A stretch of DNA of 64,000 nt from Novipirellula sp052161655 (GTDB lineage Bacteria; Planctomycetota; Planctomycetia; Pirellulales; Pirellulaceae). Below, one piece after another: positions 61,998 to 64,000 of this stretch; the stretch's first letter is position 1; every line of letters starts with the position of its first letter. Position numbers and translations under genes: made by a program. Under the pieces are notes generated by a model that made no database searches, was not told the DNA's origin, and saw nothing but the letters and a program-made list of their open reading frames with translations. Where the stretch lies: NCBI RefSeq assembly GCF_052161655.1, contig NZ_CP197418.1, forward strand, positions 4,216,001 through 4,280,000. The letters run 5' to 3'.

Positions 61998-62590
61998 TCT
62001 GCCTCGATTACTTCGCGTCCGCGCATCTGATGAGTACGTGGCAATCGACTGTACGTTGCACCGCCGATGATGCCAACGATCAAGGCGGACAGGCACACGG
62101 CAAGTCGAATGGCATTGTACCAACTTGGAATGTGCGATTGCAGATGCGAAGGAGCGTTTAGTTGCCTCGATACGTGCAGAGAATGCATGTGTCCATAGGG
62201 CGTGTGGTTCCAACTCGCTTGATATTCTTCATAGCGCCCGTACCCATATACGACAGGCTGCTGCCATTGAAATGGTGTTGCAGCCTTGTAGATCCACTGG
62301 GGCACGGGCCAGCTCGGATACTTGGCCGGCGTCTCGGCATAGAAGCCGAGCCAAAAGACAAGCCACGCCCAACCTGCGAGCGAAAACCCTAACGAAAAAC
62401 GGCTTTGCTCGCTGAATGCGTACAGCGTTGTAGAGCCTAACCAGAATATGGTCGCAACGACGACCAACGTTCCGAACCAGAGGTTCGAGTAGATATAGGT
62501 GGTGCAGCATACCGCGACATATGCCAGTATGAGCAAGAGGCTGCGTAGCGACAGCCGCCATTGAGACGTTCGGTGAGGTTTAGAAGACAG
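61991..62590 (-). CDS. LSLRSLL-motif membrane protein, CTG start
   Basis: 199 residues from CTG 62590, chosen because GGAGATGCCAG stands directly before it and because it restores the WRLSLRSLLLILAYVAV leader. TTG 62536 would cut the motif. Helices at about 16-34, 39-58, 67-84 and 158-175; the part between the third and fourth is aromatic and outside. Function unknown. Confidence 0.6.
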   Translation of the reverse strand: MSSKPHRTSQWRLSLRSLLLILAYVAVCCTTYIYSNLWFGTLVVVATIFWLGSTTLYAFSEQSRFSLGFSLAGWAWLVFWLGFYAETPAKYPSWPVPQWIYKAATPFQWQQPVVYGYGRYEEYQASWNHTPYGHMHSLHVSRQLNAPSHLQSHIPSWYNAIRLAVCLSALIVGIIGGATYSRLPRTHQMRGREVIEAES

Positions 62591-62609
62591 CTGGCATCTC
62601 CGTTAAGCA

Positions 62610-62692
62610 GGACGTGATCGATCACCGAGCACGGCGATTGTGCTGACCGCTTGCGAACGCCGTGTGCCGTGCTTCGTGTGTATCGTATGGTT
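62610..62692 (-). repeat. attC site with changed left core
   Basis: Left GGACGTGATC; right core ATGGTTTTGG. Arms CACCGAGCACGGCG and GTGCCGTGCTTCGTG pair. Confidence 0.7.
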
Positions 62693-62731
62693 TTGGCTAT
62701 GGCGGCCGGTATCGATCCAACATTCCGGGAT

Positions 62732-62932
62732 CGTTGTGATCGCGTTCAGCATAGCAAACCATTCCTCGCCGCAAAAGATTTCCGGAGCGCGAACAAGGTT
62801 AGCCACGAATAGCACGAATCAACACGAATCCAAACCCGAGCAATCCGATTCGTGCAAATTTGTGTGATTCGTGGCCAACATCGACCACGCCGCTCACACC
62901 CATCGATTCGAGGGCAACGTTCCTATTGCCAG
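62732..62932 (-). repeat. R6 repeat, copy 2
   Basis: Same as 52975-53174, ending TTCCTATTGCCAGAACG. No gene. The DNA between 62693 and 62732 is unique. Confidence 0.7.
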
Positions 62933-63013
62933 AACGTTCGCCATAACCGGGATCGCGCAATGGGGTATCCTCTTGCAATCGCACCATGGTGAGCGCCGGT
63001 TCATGGCGTGGTT
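62933..63013 (-). repeat. attC site
   Basis: Left core GAACGTTC, right core GTGGTTCG. Arms AACCGGGATCGCGC and GGTGAGCGCCGGTT pair. Confidence 0.75.
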
Positions 63014-63162
63014 CGCCTCGAGGCGGCGGCTTTACGTCAACCACCGCAATTGACGTTGATCAAAATCATATCAATCGCATCGACCGAATGATCTACTGCG
63101 CATCGGTCGCGGCGAGATTTTCGTTAATTATGAGAACGCTCGCTACCAGATAGAGAATGTTT
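63014..63162 (-). other. Cassette 3' part without gene
   Basis: About 150 bp between the attC and the next stop; nothing recognised. Confidence 0.35.
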
Positions 63163-63516
63163 CTAGACCATGGAGCGGATCAGCAGGATGATCGGTCCAC
63201 CCACCACAGTGGCCGTTGCTATCAGGAATGTCACAACAGCGCGGCGCGTCTTGCGATTTCGCCATTGAAACGCGGAGTATGCGAAGCCGACGGAGCAGCA
63301 GATCATCAGGATCGTAACGAGCGGGACGTACAATGGAACTTTGCCGCCAGAATCCCGCAGGACAACATAGTTCGTGTAAGCCGAGTAAATCGTAGCGACC
63401 GCTAACAACACGGCGATGATCGCCGTCAACCAGAAAGCCATGGTAAATGGAACACGGTATCGGTCAACAAACGCGTCCCCCAAGTCCGAAGGCGGTGAGT
63501 AGGGGTTCTCGGTCAT
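63163..63516 (-). CDS. NPYSPP-motif small membrane protein
   Basis: 117 residues starting MTENPYSPPS, the most typical form of the planctomycete NPYxPP leader. Three helices at about 25-45, 63-82 and 92-112. ATG 63516, 32 bp after the core. Function unknown. Confidence 0.75.
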   Translation of the reverse strand: MTENPYSPPSDLGDAFVDRYRVPFTMAFWLTAIIAVLLAVATIYSAYTNYVVLRDSGGKVPLYVPLVTILMICCSVGFAYSAFQWRNRKTRRAVVTFLIATATVVGGPIILLIRSMV

Positions 63517-63547
63517 AGCTGGCAGTTAGTTCCGAATTGTGTCGGCG

Positions 63548-63631
63548 AACGTTACGGATAACCGAGTTCCGGCGTTTGACGTTGTGATGGTTTAGTAAAG
63601 ATAGACCGGAACTTCGGTTTAACCGATGGTT
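63548..63631 (-). repeat. attC site of R5 cassette
   Basis: Left core GAACGTTA, right core ATGGTTCC. Arms AACCGAGTTCCGGCG and CCGGAACTTCGGTT pair strongly, as in 18321-18406. Confidence 0.85.
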
Positions 63632-64000
63632 CCTCGTTTTCTTCGCATCGGGTCGCCCAGGACCGTCCCAGACAATCGATCCCAGTCTACCACACCCCAA
63701 TTAGTACGGTCTAGCGTGAAGCGATTCCACACTGTTTCGACAGCGCAACATTGGCGTTCATTCGCGGGATTCGCGAGCAGTCAGTCGCGCGTCTTTGTTG
63801 CCCGCGAAGCGCACGAATGAACGACGCTTTTGAGCCGCGGTAGCGGCGGCCGCACTTAGCCCCACGCGTGAGTGTGGGGTGTCGGACGCCTGGATAACGC
63901 AAAGCCGCGGTAGCGGCGACAGCGATCGATGCCAATACAGGGTGAACGACGCTGCGAAATGCCTGAGTCCAACCCCAGGCTCTCGATGTAAGCGGATGAG
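63632..64000 (-). repeat. R5 non-coding repeat cassette, copy 2, cut by window edge
   Basis: Matches 18407-18790 from the first base after the core. Contains the CCCCACGCGTGAGTGTGGGG hairpin. It continues beyond the window. Confidence 0.75.

Overview
The window looks like a chromosome segment of a planctomycete, probably a Pirellulaceae or Rhodopirellula-like organism. Evidence: small membrane proteins with an F-S-I/L-R-T-L-L N-terminal motif, others with an NPYxxP leader, a DUF1559 pseudopilin, a giant surface protein with an LESRRVLA-type export leader, and an ECF sigma factor overlapping a zinc-finger/Ser-Thr kinase that carries planctomycete-type C-terminal repeats. Assignments come from reading the sequence; no database search was run.

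Most of the window is one very large gene-cassette array of integron type. About 60 imperfect-palindrome attC-like sites, mostly 76-85 bp, run from about 0.8 kb to 63.6 kb, all in one orientation. Written on the plus strand, a site starts (G)GATAACG and ends (AT)GGTTATCC. Nearly every gene is on the minus strand, starts 10-60 bp after one site and stops in or next to the following site, often with its stop codon inside the core box. Cassette products are mostly small membrane, secreted, zinc-ribbon or immunity-like proteins (SUKH, DUF4303, Imm11-like, all tentative). Recognisable ones include a zinc ribbon fused to an IF3 C-terminal domain, a PrsW-like protease, a TlpA-like thioredoxin, VOC proteins, a TPR lipoprotein, an LRR protein and a DUF2007-like protein. 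Many cassettes have no convincing gene and recur as repeat families (here R1 x6, R2 x4, R4 x2, R5 x2, B x2).

Layout. 0-5 kb: cassettes. 5.0-12.1 kb: an island with three decayed RAYT transposase copies flanking a cadherin/FIMAH surface protein and a GAF-SpoIIE phosphatase. 12-26.3 kb: cassettes, with three copies of a roughly 630 bp element (A), each exactly in an attC core. 26.3-27.2 kb: non-cassette DNA with a plus-strand 67-residue ORF that could be the N-terminus of a tyrosine recombinase. 27.4-31.3 kb: kinase and sigma factor. 31.4-36.5 kb: mixed, looser region ending in a group II intron fossil. 36.5-64 kb: dense cassettes, interrupted at 49.7-51.75 kb by a full-length group II intron with its reverse transcriptase inside an attC site.

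No complete integron integrase, tRNA, rRNA or CRISPR array was found. Because cassettes are read leftward, an active integrase would be expected at a right-hand end, either beyond 64 kb or, for the left block, at the truncated ORF near 26.98 kb.
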